From the NCBI RefSeq assembly GCF_011290485.1, contig NZ_CP048029.1, positions 1,471,155 through 1,535,154 of the forward strand: a stretch of DNA of 64,000 bases. The letters run 5' to 3'. The notes beneath the pieces were generated by a model that searched no databases, was not told the origin of the DNA, and worked only from the letters and a program-made list of their open reading frames with translations. The translations under genes and the position numbers were made by a program. This DNA comes from Caldichromatium japonicum. Its GTDB lineage: Bacteria; Pseudomonadota; Gammaproteobacteria; Chromatiales; Chromatiaceae. Shown here piece by piece: positions 56,696 to 64,000 of the stretch (position 1 is the stretch's first letter; each line of letters starts with the position of its first letter).

Positions 56696-59374
56696 GTGAA
56701 CATCCCTGGCTATACCATCCTCCGCGAACTCGGACAGGGCGGCATGGCGACGGTCTATCTGTCCCGCCAGGATCGTCTCGGGCGCGAGGTGGCGCTCAAG
56801 GTGATGAAGCCGCAGGCCCTCGCAGGCGATGAGTTTATCGCCCGTTTCATCAAGGAAGGCCAGATCATCGCCCGTCTCCAGCACCCGCAGATCATCACCA
56901 TCTATGACCTGGACGTTGCAGACGGCCTGTATTACTTCTCAATGGAATATCTGCCGGGTGGGACCCTGCTCGATGAGATCAAGCAGGGGTTGCCGGTCGG
57001 GCGCGCCCTCTCCATCGCGCACAAGGTCGCCGAGGCGCTCGCCGTCGCCCATGCCCGCGGGGTGATCCATCGCGATGTCAAGCCGCAGAATATCCTGTTT
57101 CGCGCCGACGGCACCCCGGTCCTGACCGATTTCGGGATTGCCCGCGCCATCACCCCCGGCCCTGAGTCGGTCCAGTTCACGCGGATCGGGATGGTGATCG
57201 GCAGCCCGCAGTACATGAGCCCAGAGCAATGCCTGGGCCAGCCCCTCGATCCGCGCTCCGACCTCTATAGTCTTGGGGTGGTGATCTATCAGATGCTCAC
57301 CCAGCACCTGCCCTATGAGGCGGCTGATCCCGTCAGCCTGGCGATGAAACACTGCCAGGACCCCATCCCGCGCCTGCCTGAGCCGCTGGTTGCCTATCAA
57401 CCCCTGATCGAAAAGCTGCTCGCCAAGCGCCCAGAGGATCGCTTCACCAGCGCCGGTCAGCTCATCCGCGCCCTGGACGCCCTGGGGTCCAAACTCGGAG
57501 ACTCCTATGACGCCACGCGCTTGCTTCGGCCCGCTACCCCAGCGGTCTTAGAGCCGACGCAAGGCCCAGCGGCCCTTCCCTCCCCCGAGATCCGGCGCCC
57601 CCGACCCTGGCCGTGGGGACTGGCGCTGGTCCTCTTGGGCTTGGTCGCGGTCATCTATCTCGGCGTACAGCGGTCGCTGCCGCCTGCACCTCCCCAGCCC
57701 GAGTTTGCCATCAAGCTCCCCCCTGCCCCGACCGATCGCCCCCAGACCGCCACCCAATACGAGGCGCTTGTTCTGGATCATCTGCGCCGCGGTCAGAGCG
57801 AGCAGGCCCAAGAGATCCTCCGCCTGGCGCTTGCTACCACACCCGATGATCAACGCCTTTTGGCGCTGCGCAAACATCTCGACGATCAGAACCGCCTTGC
57901 CCAGCGGCTCGCCGATGCCCGCCGCGCCCTGCTCGAAAACCGCCTCGACGACGCCGCTCAAGGGGTGGAGGCCGGACTTGCCCTCGACCCCGAGCATGCC
58001 GACCTTTTGGCACTGCGTACCGAGATCCAGGAGCGCTTTGCCGCCCGCCGGCGACTCGCCGCCGAGCGTCTGCTCGAACAGGCGCAGTCTGCCCAGGCAA
58101 GGGGCGATCTGGCGAGCGCCGAACGTCTAGCCCGCGAGGGGCTTGCCCAGGTTCAGGACCATCCAGGTCTTTTGGCCCTGTTGGCTGCGATCGATCAGAT
58201 CCGCGCGCGCCAATCCCAAACCGAACAGCTCTATGACCAGGCGATCGCCGCTCATGACCTCGGGGATCTTACGGGGTCATTCAGGCTGATCGCTGAGGGC
58301 CTTAAGTTTAGCCCAGGGCATGCTGGGCTACTCGCCCTACGCGAACGGCTGATCAATGCTCAGATCCAGGCGGCGCGTGCACATCTTAAAGAGACCGCCG
58401 AACGCTATGCCGCGGAGGCCGCCGAGCTCCTCAAGCGCTACCGGCTGGATACAGCCGAAAGCCAGATCGAGCGCCTGCGGGCGATCGCCCCAGATCACCC
58501 CCAGCTCGCCGGCCTGAGCGAGACCCTCAAACAACATCGCGCCTTCCTGCCCGAGATGGTCGCGATCCCAGGCGGTTGCTTCATGATGGGCAGTCCGGAG
58601 AACGAGCCCGGTCATGAGCCCGACGAGGGGCTCCATCGCGTCTGCATCGAGCCGTTCAAGCTGGCGGTGCGCGAGGTGAGCGTCGGTGAGTTCAAGCGTT
58701 TCGTCGCAGCGACCGGTTATCGCACCGACGCCGAGCGCGGGCGCGGCGACGGGCCAGGCTGCGAGAGCCTCGACCGCACCGATCGCCAAACCCCTTGGGG
58801 CATAAAGCCCTGGGCCCATTGGCGCGAGCCCAATCGCCAACAGGCACTTGCTGACCGCCAGGCGGTGACCTGTGTGAGCTGGAACGATGCCCTGGCCTAT
58901 ATCGCTTGGCTCAAGACCGAGACCACTTTACCCTTTCGCTTGCCGACCGAGGCCGAGTGGGAATATGCCGCGCGCGCCGACACCTCAGGCGCACGGTTCT
59001 GGGAAACAGATCCCGCTGCTAACCCCTGTCTCTATGTCAATTCCGCTGATCGCGGTCAAGGCTGGGATGCCGGTTTTGCGTGTGACGACGGTCACGAATG
59101 GGTCGCGCCGGTCGGTAGCCTCAAGCCCAATCCTTGGGGACTGTTCGACATCCTCGGCAACGTCTGGGAATGGACCTGTTCGGAGTACGAGACCAACTAT
59201 CGGGGCGCTGAGCAGATCTGCGCCCCCCCCGAGATCGATGCCCCGCGGGTCATGCGCGGCGGGGGCTGGAACAGCGCCCCGAATCTGGTGCGCGCGGCCT
59301 ATCGCAACCGCAATTTTCCCGAAACGCGCTATAGCTTTGTCGGCTTTCGCCTGGCGCTCGATAATGCCCAATAG
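56696..59374 (+). CDS. Ser/Thr protein kinase with C-terminal formylglycine-enzyme-like domain
   Basis: 892 residues from GTG at 56696 (NIPGYTILRELGQGG). Kinase domain, residues about 5-270: GQGGMATVY, K35, HRDVKPQN (D127), DFG at 145-147. A membrane helix (WGLALVLLGLVAVIYLGV) near residue 305 is followed by a helical repeat region and, from about residue 620, an FGE-sulfatase/SUMF1-like domain (MVAIPGGCFMMGS, PTEAEWEYAARA, GNVWEWTCSEY, MRGGGWNS). The topology puts the FGE-like domain in the periplasm. The GTG was chosen because it precedes the kinase fold; a TTG seven codons earlier is possible. Confidence 0.88.
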   Translation: MNIPGYTILRELGQGGMATVYLSRQDRLGREVALKVMKPQALAGDEFIARFIKEGQIIARLQHPQIITIYDLDVADGLYYFSMEYLPGGTLLDEIKQGLPVGRALSIAHKVAEALAVAHARGVIHRDVKPQNILFRADGTPVLTDFGIARAITPGPESVQFTRIGMVIGSPQYMSPEQCLGQPLDPRSDLYSLGVVIYQMLTQHLPYEAADPVSLAMKHCQDPIPRLPEPLVAYQPLIEKLLAKRPEDRFTSAGQLIRALDALGSKLGDSYDATRLLRPATPAVLEPTQGPAALPSPEIRRPRPWPWGLALVLLGLVAVIYLGVQRSLPPAPPQPEFAIKLPPAPTDRPQTATQYEALVLDHLRRGQSEQAQEILRLALATTPDDQRLLALRKHLDDQNRLAQRLADARRALLENRLDDAAQGVEAGLALDPEHADLLALRTEIQERFAARRRLAAERLLEQAQSAQARGDLASAERLAREGLAQVQDHPGLLALLAAIDQIRARQSQTEQLYDQAIAAHDLGDLTGSFRLIAEGLKFSPGHAGLLALRERLINAQIQAARAHLKETAERYAAEAAELLKRYRLDTAESQIERLRAIAPDHPQLAGLSETLKQHRAFLPEMVAIPGGCFMMGSPENEPGHEPDEGLHRVCIEPFKLAVREVSVGEFKRFVAATGYRTDAERGRGDGPGCESLDRTDRQTPWGIKPWAHWREPNRQQALADRQAVTCVSWNDALAYIAWLKTETTLPFRLPTEAEWEYAARADTSGARFWETDPAANPCLYVNSADRGQGWDAGFACDDGHEWVAPVGSLKPNPWGLFDILGNVWEWTCSEYETNYRGAEQICAPPEIDAPRVMRGGGWNSAPNLVRAAYRNRNFPETRYSFVGFRLALDNAQ

Positions 59375-60259
59375 CTAGACCTGGATCAGTATCTCAGCCC
59401 CCTGCGGCAAGACGTCGACCTGGGCATGGGAGGCTAGAAGCTGATCGGTCTCCATCACTGCCAACACCGCCTCCAGAATCTCCGGATCATTGCGCGCGAT
59501 CGCATTGAGCGCTGCACCTACAATCGCTGGGCGGCTTGCTGCGGCCTCGGCAAGCTTCCGTGAGACCTTATAAGCGGTCTCGCTCTTAATGAGCCCCACC
59601 CGATTTTCGCCGTACTGTTTCATGGCGCTGGTGACCTGTACCAGACGCTTGACCACCTTCTCGGTGATGTTTTCGACCATTTGTTGATCAGTGAACGAGA
59701 CCTTGCGGATATAGACCGATCCCAGGGTATAATCCCATTGCTCCGACAGGGGCGAGACCGTAGTTCGTACTCGGCAGCTGAGTTGGTGCCGGTCCTCGAG
59801 CATCTGGTCCATCTTCAGGTTGCTGAGGGTCAAGATGGTCGAGCTGGCGACATTGGCCTGGAGCGAGGCATCGGGATTGGCATTATTGAAGAGATAGGCG
59901 ACGGGGTCGCTGACCCGCATCTCATACCAGATGCCAACCCCCATCAGCGTACCCTCCTCGGAATTGACCGTCAGGTTGCGCAGATAATGTTGACGCAGGC
60001 AGATCGAAACCCGGTAGGTCTTCCCAAATAAAGGCAAAAGCAATGCTTTAAGGCCGAAATGACTTAAGGGAAAACGCAAGCCCGGCTCGTCCACTGTCCC
60101 TATGACCTTACCAAACAGAGTGAAGACATGGGCCTCGCGCTCGCGCACGATGGTATAGAGCCCGCACGCCCGGGCAATGAAGAGCAGCAGCGGCAAATAG
60201 ACGAGACCCAATACAAAACCGAGGACTGTGCCAAGGATGGACTCTAGGTCAAGTAACAT
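59375..60259 (-). CDS. SPFH/band 7 family protein
   Basis: 294 residues. One N-terminal helix (LGFVLGLVYLPLLLFIARA) then an SPFH domain (VREREAHVFTLFGKV to VKRLVQVTSAMKQ). Such proteins form membrane-associated oligomeric rings that organise protease or stress complexes. It is tail-to-tail with the kinase gene (stop codons adjoin). It lies downstream of a second, broken SPFH gene on the same strand. Confidence 0.8.
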   Translation of the reverse strand: MLLDLESILGTVLGFVLGLVYLPLLLFIARACGLYTIVREREAHVFTLFGKVIGTVDEPGLRFPLSHFGLKALLLPLFGKTYRVSICLRQHYLRNLTVNSEEGTLMGVGIWYEMRVSDPVAYLFNNANPDASLQANVASSTILTLSNLKMDQMLEDRHQLSCRVRTTVSPLSEQWDYTLGSVYIRKVSFTDQQMVENITEKVVKRLVQVTSAMKQYGENRVGLIKSETAYKVSRKLAEAAASRPAIVGAALNAIARNDPEILEAVLAVMETDQLLASHAQVDVLPQGAEILIQV

Positions 60260-60364
60260 GAAGCCTCCTCCCTTAGGGAGAGATTACGCGCCACTTGTGA
60301 TCCCGCACACGGAAGGCGGCAACTCGGACCGATCTCTATAAGAACAGGCAATCAAAGCCCTCAC

Positions 60365-60402
60365 CTTAAACCCATTAGCCAGGCTTAAACCCATTAGCCA
60401 GG
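60365..60402. repeat. 19-bp perfect tandem duplication
   Basis: CTTAAACCCATTAGCCAGG occurs twice, head to tail. It includes the stop codon of the broken SPFH gene, so the second copy is outside the frame. It is one of seven short tandem duplications in the window. Confidence 0.9.
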
Positions 60403-61422
60403 GAGGTAGATGCCTTGGGGTTCTATCAAGGGTTTGATGAGCTCTGGATGATACGGACAGCGCGCGCGAGCAAAGGCAACCTCTGGTTGGGCAGATAGCT
60501 CTTGAGCGCCGTCGGCCCGCCTTGGTCCTTGATCTGGGCGAGTGTCGCTGCCAGCTCATTCAAGGGCGCAACCTCGGCCTGGGCTTGTTACGCGCGATCT
60601 CGACCGCCCGCTCGCTCATGGTGATCTGCTGCTCAGCCTCAGCACGTGCGGTTGAGATGTCAGCGGCGATCTGGTTGCGGGTTGTATTGATCGCCGAGAG
60701 CGCGCGATCGACCTCGGATGGCGGGTCGATTTGGGTGATTAAGGCGGCATCCAGTTCGATCCCATAACGCGCCGCGGTAGAACGGCATTGTTCCTCCATG
60801 TAGGCATTCATCAGTAGGGGCAGGTTCTTGCGTAGGTCGTTGATCGAGACGCCTTCAGAAAGCTCAGGACCACTGCTAAAAGCTCAGGACCAATGCTATT
60901 GGTATCAGGACCGCTGCCCAGGGTCTGAGCCTTGGGATCAACAAAATTAGCAATGCGTTCGCGCAAGACGGAGATGAAATACCCCATGACATGCTCCAAG
61001 GGGCTATCGACCCCGAGGAGATAGGCATAGAGGTTATTTTCTGCAACGCGAAAGCGAATCTGGCCGCTGACCCCGATGGTGAGGTTATCCTTGGTCACCG
61101 CCTCGATCGTGCTCTGCGTCTTGGTCGGGTCCCAGGTAAGGTCGATCGCCTGAGTCACAACCCGCACCTTGTGCACCTCCTGCCAGGGCCACTTGAAATA
61201 AGGCCCACCTGGACCGATGACCCGCAAGCCAGGATAGCGATAACTGGCCCTTTCATCGCCCTCCACCGCTGGGTCCTCAACCATCAGATGCCCTAGGCGC
61301 TGGGCGCGTCCCAAGGTCGTGATGGCCGCGCGCTCATCCGGCTTGACGGTATAGATGCCACCTTTGAAAAGCCGGTAGATCACGAAGATCAGGAGACCGA
61401 GCAGAAAGGCAGTGACCTGCAT
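60394..61422 (-). pseudogene. Second SPFH/band 7 protein, multiply frameshifted
   Basis: The start MQVTAFLLGLLIFVIYRLF and SPFH core (KPDERAAITTLGRAQRLG, TKDNLTIGVSGQIRFRV) are intact. A 20-bp tandem duplication with one mismatch (60859-60898) then shifts the frame. The next part (MNAYMEEQCRSTAARYGI to SERAVEIARNK) shifts again by one missing base near 60585, and a third shift precedes PELIKPLIEPQGIYLPG. IS630 copy E lies 12 bp upstream of the start codon and probably removed the promoter. Confidence 0.88.
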
Positions 61423-61434
61423 GACGCACCCCGC

Positions 61435-62182
61435 TTATTGATTTAAGAAACACATGCTTTTGAAATTGAGTGAGCTGTCCTGATGTCGTGGGCATGGAAA
61501 GACGAGACATGAGATCGCTGTTGTTTGCGGCGCGCGAAGAGCGGCGGCGTCAGGTGGTGAGTTTGCGGCGGCGTGGCTGGACGTATAAAGCGATAGGCGC
61601 GCAGAGGGGATTGTTGGGCGCAGGGGTGTTCGACATCTGCAAAGGCTATGGGCGCGAAGGGGCCCAAGGGCTCAAGGACGAGAAGCGGGCGCTCTTATGC
61701 GCCGGCGATCAAGACGCCCGAGATTCGCGTCACGCACCGTCGCGAAGGCCTGTCGGTGATCTCGACGCTGACCAACCGCGGCAAGGTGCGTCGGAAGGTG
61801 TTCGCGGGGGCGATGAACGCCGACATCCTGATCGACTTCATGAAGCGGCTCGTCAAGGACGCCAGGGGCAAGAAGATCTTCCTCATCCTCGACAACCTGC
61901 GCGTGCATCACACCAAGCCGGTCAAGGCGTGGCTGGCTGCATGCGCCAATCAAATCGAGGCCTCCTCCCTCCCCCCCTACAGCCCAGCACTGAACCCCAA
62001 CGAGATGCTCAAGGCCACCATCACCGCGCAGGCGCCCTCCCGCACCAAGGGCGATCTGAAGAAGGCGACCGTCAGCCACCTGCGCCGCCTTCTCAATTCC
62101 CCCCAACGCATCATGCGCTACTTCCAGCATCCCAAGCTCCATGATGCCGCGTAATACAAGTTCGTTGGTTTCGGATCAATAA
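61435..62182 (+). mobile_element. IS630-family element, copy E (internally deleted)
   Basis: Both ends are present with flanking TA (61436-61437 and 62180-62181): left TTATTGATTTAAGAAAC, right GTTTCGGATCAATAA. It keeps the full 5' part, including the helix-turn-helix, but has lost 341 bp between two GCGGGCGCT repeats. Confidence 0.85.
61500..62154 (+). pseudogene. IS630 transposase, copy E
   Basis: The N-terminus is the most complete in the window: REERRRQVVSLRRRGWTYKA, FDICKGYGREGAQG. It runs into the deletion at EKRALL and then shifts frame. The C-terminal half continues out of frame as GRSYAPAIKTPEIRV to the end. The first catalytic Asp (HWGDETG) is inside the deletion. Here the motif reads SSLPPYSPALNPNE, while copies A, B and D lack one Pro codon. 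Confidence 0.85.
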
Positions 62183-62218
62183 AGACAGATAGCCTCGCGC
62201 CTGGGGTCTGCGCTGCGC

Positions 62219-63409
62219 TTATATCCCCGCCGCCTCGCGCAGCTCCTCCGCCTTGTCAGTGCGCTCCCAGGTAAATCCGGGCTCATCGCGCCCGAAGTGA
62301 CCATAGGCCGCGGTATCCTGGTACTTGATCCGCTGGGGATTGGCAAGGTCGAGCATGCGGATCAGGCCATAGGGCCTAAGGTCGAAATGCGCCCTTACCA
62401 GCTCGGCGATACGCCCCTCACTGATCTTGTGTGTGCCGAAGGTCTCGATCGAGACCGAAGTCGGTTCGGCGACCCCAATGGCATAGGAAACCTGGATCTC
62501 GCAGCGATCGGCCAGTCCCGCAGCGACGATGTTCTTGGCGACATAGCGCGCGGCATAGGCCGCCGAGCGATCGACCTTGGAAGGGTCCTTGCCCGAGAAG
62601 GCACCGCCCCCGTGCCGTGCCATGCCGCCGTAGGTATCGACGATGATCTTGCGCCCGGTGACTCCACAGTCGCCCATGGGCCCGCCGATGACGAAACGAC
62701 CTGTTGGATTGATGTGATACTTGGTGCCAGCATGCAGCCAGCCGGTGGGTCCGAGCACCGGCTTGATGATCTCTTCCATTACCCCTTCGTGCAGCATGCT
62801 GTCGCTGACCTCCGGGCTATGCTGGGTCGAGAGGACCACGGCCTCGACGGCGACCGGTTTGCCGTCGCTGTAGCGGATGGTGATCTGCGACTTGGCGTCC
62901 GGACGCAGCCAGGGGAGGATCCCCTGTTTACGCATCTCAGCCTGCCGCTTGACCAGGCGATGGGCATAGGCGATGGGTGCCGGGATCAGCATCTCGGTCT
63001 CATTGGTGGCATAGCCGAACATCAACCCCTGGTCGCCCGCGCCCTGAGCCTCCTCGGTCTCGCGATCGACGCCCTGTTTGATGTCCTTGGACTGCTCGCC
63101 GAGGGCGATCAGGACCCCGCAAGTATTGCCGTCAAAGCCGACCTCTGAGCTGTCATAGCCGATCTCGGTCACCACGCGGCGCACGACCCGCTCATAGTCG
63201 ATCTTGAGATCGGCGTTGGTGACCGTGATCTCACCAGCCAGCATGACAAATCCCGTCTTGACCAGAGTCTCGCAGGCGACGCGCGCCTTGGCAGGGTTAG
63301 GATCGCAGCGATAGATCTCATCGAGCACAGCGTCTGAGATCTGGTCGGCCATCTTATCGGGGTGGCCTTCGGAGACGGATTCGGAGGTGAAGAGATAGTC
63401 TTTGCGCAT
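62219..63409 (-). CDS. metK: S-adenosylmethionine synthetase
   Basis: 396 residues from [20 protein letters not shown] at 63409. Motifs [28 protein letters not shown] and [16 protein letters not shown] carry the ATP- and metal-binding residues. It makes the main methyl donor. No SAM riboswitch was seen in the upstream 195 bp. IS630 copy E lies 37 bp beyond the stop codon. Confidence 0.96.
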   Translation of the reverse strand: MRKDYLFTSESVSEGHPDKMADQISDAVLDEIYRCDPNPAKARVACETLVKTGFVMLAGEITVTNADLKIDYERVVRRVVTEIGYDSSEVGFDGNTCGVLIALGEQSKDIKQGVDRETEEAQGAGDQGLMFGYATNETEMLIPAPIAYAHRLVKRQAEMRKQGILPWLRPDAKSQITIRYSDGKPVAVEAVVLSTQHSPEVSDSMLHEGVMEEIIKPVLGPTGWLHAGTKYHINPTGRFVIGGPMGDCGVTGRKIIVDTYGGMARHGGGAFSGKDPSKVDRSAAYAARYVAKNIVAAGLADRCEIQVSYAIGVAEPTSVSIETFGTHKISEGRIAELVRAHFDLRPYGLIRMLDLANPQRIKYQDTAAYGHFGRDEPGFTWERTDKAEELREAAGI

Positions 63410-63604
63410 GGTCGATTCAGGAGGCTGAGGTTTGGGCGCCGACTGGCGCGTTGGTGAAATTGGGCAATGATAATGCACCGCGCCAGCGCTTGAAACCGAC
63501 TAGACACGCCAATTCAGGATTGTGCAGTGCACGATTTTGTAGCGGGCGCGCTTTGGGTACCATCGCGTCATGCGCATTCTATTCAATGCCCTTGTGGAGT
63601 GAAT

Positions 63605-64000
63605 ATGGCATCAACCGAAACCCCTGTCTGCGATTTTGGCGCCCCCGCGCCCGATTTTGCCCTCGCCGGCGTTGATGGCCGGATCTGGACCCGCGATCAA
63701 TGCAGCGGCCCGCGTGGTCTTTTGGTCATGTTTATCTGTAACCATTGTCCTTATGTCAAGGCGGTGCGCGAACGGATCGTGCGCGATGCACGCGATCTGA
63801 CGGCACTCGGGATCGGCTGTGTGGCCATCAATGCCAACGACGCCAGCCAATACCCCGATGACTCGTTCGAGAATATGAAGCGGGTCGCCGAGGAATATGC
63901 CTTCCCCTTCCCTTATCTCTTCGATGAGACCCAAGAGGTCGCGCGTGCCTATGGTGCTGTCTGCACCCCCGACTTCTTTGGCTATAACGCAGACCTGAAA
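63605..64000 (+). CDS. Thioredoxin-like/AhpC-TSA-fold protein, partial at window end
   Basis: 132 codons are visible from ATG at 63605, with GGAG 7 bp upstream; the gene continues off the window. APDFALAGVDGRIW and MFICNHCPYVKAV are typical of the thioredoxin-fold family with a CxxC redox site (CNHC). SFENMKRVAEEYAFPFPYL supports the fold. It is likely a thiol-disulfide or peroxiredoxin-like protein; the partner is unknown. It is divergent from metK. Confidence 0.85.
   Translation, partial: MASTETPVCDFGAPAPDFALAGVDGRIWTRDQCSGPRGLLVMFICNHCPYVKAVRERIVRDARDLTALGIGCVAINANDASQYPDDSFENMKRVAEEYAFPFPYLFDETQEVARAYGAVCTPDFFGYNADLK

Noticed and set aside
63410-63604. SAM riboswitch upstream of metK
   Set aside because: No conserved SAM-I/II/IV core or terminator-antiterminator pair could be seen.

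Overview
The window looks like chromosome of a purple sulfur bacterium (Gammaproteobacteria, Chromatiaceae or a close relative). This is inferred from high GC content, a Calvin-cycle phosphoribulokinase, an Rnf electron-transport operon next to nitrogen-fixation remnants, and gammaproteobacterial gene orders (SRP RNA-dnaX-ybaB-recR, minCDE, accA-tilS). No rRNA or photosynthesis gene is present, so the genus cannot be fixed from this sequence alone.

Layout. Bases 1-6700 are an IS-riddled segment: IS630, TnpB, IS607 and IS3 remnants around a VanZ/TauD-like/lipoprotein operon and a NadR-like kinase. Bases 6899-10060 encode one large unrecognised secreted protein. Bases 10311-14713 are a dead nitrogen-fixation and molybdate island: a nifB fragment, an unknown remnant, an IS5 copy, broken modC and modB, an IS630 copy and a nifV fragment. 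Bases 15083-26922 carry an MFS permease and the Rnf operon. rnfABC is separated from rnfDGE by about 5 kb of decayed hydrogenase-like genes invaded by IS5, IS630 and IS200/IS605 elements; one of these carries an intact TnpB. Phosphoribulokinase and a few small enzymes follow.

Bases 31209-51581 are a mostly healthy housekeeping region: SRP RNA, dnaX, ybaB, recR, HIT, minCDE, tRNA-Ala, folD, fpr, a PP2C-exbBD-msbA operon, tilS, accA, a nitrilase-family enzyme and a Rieske protein. It contains one broken hybrid histidine kinase. Bases 51770-61422 hold an unusual group: a DUF2726-like membrane protein, a small membrane protein, an 804-residue DUF4407-like coiled-coil membrane protein, an FHA protein, a Ser/Thr kinase fused to a formylglycine-enzyme-like domain, and two SPFH proteins, one of them broken. 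metK and a thioredoxin-like gene close the window.

Two themes run through the window. First, genome decay: nitrogen fixation, molybdate uptake, a group-4-hydrogenase-like complex, a sensor kinase and an SPFH protein are all broken, and a carbamoylputrescine-amidase-like enzyme has lost its catalytic cysteine. Second, a visible mutational style: seven short tandem duplications (7-20 bp), and IS copies shortened by deletions between short direct repeats. Both fit replication slippage.
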